Assembly (NCBI GenBank): GCA_016650185.1
Contig: JAENWE010000322.1
Span: 1-14,447 of the forward strand
DNA length: 14,447 nucleotides
Source: Vicinamibacteria bacterium
Lineage (GTDB): Bacteria > Acidobacteriota > Vicinamibacteria > Fen-336 > JAGNNV01
Reading direction: 5' to 3'
The notes beneath the pieces are model-generated. The model saw only the letters and a program-made list of their open reading frames with translations, was not told the DNA's origin and did no database searches. Shown piece after piece: positions 13,627 through 14,447 of the stretch. Positions within the stretch are counted from its first letter, which is position 1, and each line of letters starts with the position of its first letter. A program made the translations under genes and the position numbers.

Positions 13627-14447
13627 ATGAGCACACCCGCGCCCCTTCGCCTCTTGCCTGCGGTCGCTGTCGTCGTGGGAGCGGTCGGAGTCGGTGCGGC
13701 TCCGATACTCGCCCAGACCATGGACGTGAAACCGGTCGTGGCGATCTCTGAGCGCCCCCGTCCGGTCCGGGACGCGCGTTTCATCGCCAAGCCGCCGGTG
13801 ATCGATGGGGCGGTGCGGGACGATGAGGTCTGGAAGACGATCGAGCCCGTGACCGATTTCAGGCAGACGACACCCGATGATGGCGCGTCGGTGTCCGAGC
13901 GGACGGAGGTTCGGATCGCCTACAGCGAGGACGCCTTGCTCATCGGAGTGATCTGCTATGACTCGGATCCCTCGAAACTCGTGGTCTCCGACTCGCGCCG
14001 GGATTCGCCGCTCGATGAGGTGGACAGCTTTCAGTTCATCCTGGACACGTACCGGGATGGCCAGAACGGCTTCGTTTTCGGCACCTCACCGGCCGGAGGA
14101 GAGTATGACGCGCAAGTCTCGCTGGAAGGCCGCGAGGGAGATCGGAGTAACCGCCAACAGGCGGGAGCGGGAGGAGGGTTCAATCTCAACTGGGACGCGG
14201 TCTGGACCGTGCGCACCAAAGTAGGGGACTTCGGATGGAGCGCCGAGTTTTCGATTCCCTTCAAGAACCTCCGATACGCAAGGGGCGGCGAGCAGTCCTG
14301 GGGTCTCAACATGCAGCGGAATATCCGGCGCAAGAAAGAAGTGGCGTACTGGTCGCCTCTGCCCCGGCAGTACAACATCCTGAAGGTGTCCCGGGCCGGC
14401 GTTTTGGAAGGGGTCAAGACCCCGGCGCAGCGCAATCTGAAGATCAC
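13627..14447 (+). CDS. Secreted CBM9-like / DUF5916 family protein, N-terminal part (runs off the right edge)
   Basis: 273 codons are open to the window edge with no stop. Residues 1-30 are a signal peptide (hydrophobic VAVVVGAVGVGAAPILA, cleavage before Gln30). Residues ~50-210 fit a carbohydrate-binding module family 9-like domain: FIAKPPVIDGAVRDDEVW, the TEVRIAYSEDALLIGVICYD strand pair, DEVDSFQFILD, then WSAEFSIPFKNLRY. WGLNMQRNIRRKKE is the transition into DUF5916, which in full-length proteins (~700-900 residues) continues as a predicted outer-membrane-type beta barrel. Such proteins are abundant in Acidobacteriota, Gemmatimonadota and Bacteroidota, and their substrates are mostly unknown. 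The start has only a weak ribosome-binding site, but the signal peptide begins immediately after it. Calling it a sugar-binding protein would be inference from the CBM9 fold alone. Confidence 0.85.
   Translation, partial: MSTPAPLRLLPAVAVVVGAVGVGAAPILAQTMDVKPVVAISERPRPVRDARFIAKPPVIDGAVRDDEVWKTIEPVTDFRQTTPDDGASVSERTEVRIAYSEDALLIGVICYDSDPSKLVVSDSRRDSPLDEVDSFQFILDTYRDGQNGFVFGTSPAGGEYDAQVSLEGREGDRSNRQQAGAGGGFNLNWDAVWTVRTKVGDFGWSAEFSIPFKNLRYARGGEQSWGLNMQRNIRRKKEVAYWSPLPRQYNILKVSRAGVLEGVKTPAQRNLKI

Overview
The window is a GC-rich, gene-dense bacterial chromosomal segment with ten protein-coding genes; the first and last are cut by the window edges. The combination suggests Acidobacteriota, with Gemmatimonadota or a related environmental phylum as alternatives: a DUF2339 giant membrane protein, a serine hydrolase with an extra N-terminal domain, an NAD-dependent large glutamate dehydrogenase, a class II PPK2 (polyphosphate:AMP phosphotransferase) and a CBM9/DUF5916 outer-membrane-type protein. 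The placement is an inference from gene content, not a phylogenetic result. I see no rRNA, tRNA, CRISPR array, insertion sequence or phage gene, and codon use looks uniform, so this reads as core chromosome rather than an island.

Layout. Positions 1-1471 (minus strand) hold the N-terminal half of a DUF2339 membrane protein. It is divergent from a secreted serine hydrolase (1578-3017, plus). That gene converges with, and overlaps by 74 bases, an EamA-type drug/metabolite transporter (2944-3930, minus). An orphan methyl-accepting chemotaxis protein with two consecutive HAMP domains follows (4028-5668, plus) and converges, with a one-base gap, on a DciA/DUF721-like gene (5670-6101, minus, TTG start). 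A 289-base divergent region holds the dciA-like 5' side and a leader for the glutamate dehydrogenase. It contains two alternative hairpins and a 17-codon leader ORF.

From 6391 everything is on the plus strand: NAD-glutamate dehydrogenase (6391-10620), polyphosphate:AMP phosphotransferase (10776-12248), an adenylate-kinase-family enzyme (12265-12915), a periplasmic monohaem cytochrome c (12971-13462) and a secreted CBM9/DUF5916 protein running off the right edge (13627-14447).

Functional reading. The clearest unit is the phosphotransferase/kinase pair, separated by 16 bases. Polyphosphate would drive AMP to ADP, and adenylate kinase would turn two ADP into ATP plus AMP, so together they regenerate ATP from stored polyphosphate. 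The glutamate dehydrogenase upstream feeds 2-oxoglutarate and NADH into central metabolism. It is plausibly co-regulated under starvation, but nothing in the sequence proves that. The kinase carries Val where adenylate kinases normally have the AMP-selecting Thr, so its true NMP substrate is open. No wholly new system is obvious; the most promising leads are this pair and the structured leaders ahead of gdh and pap.
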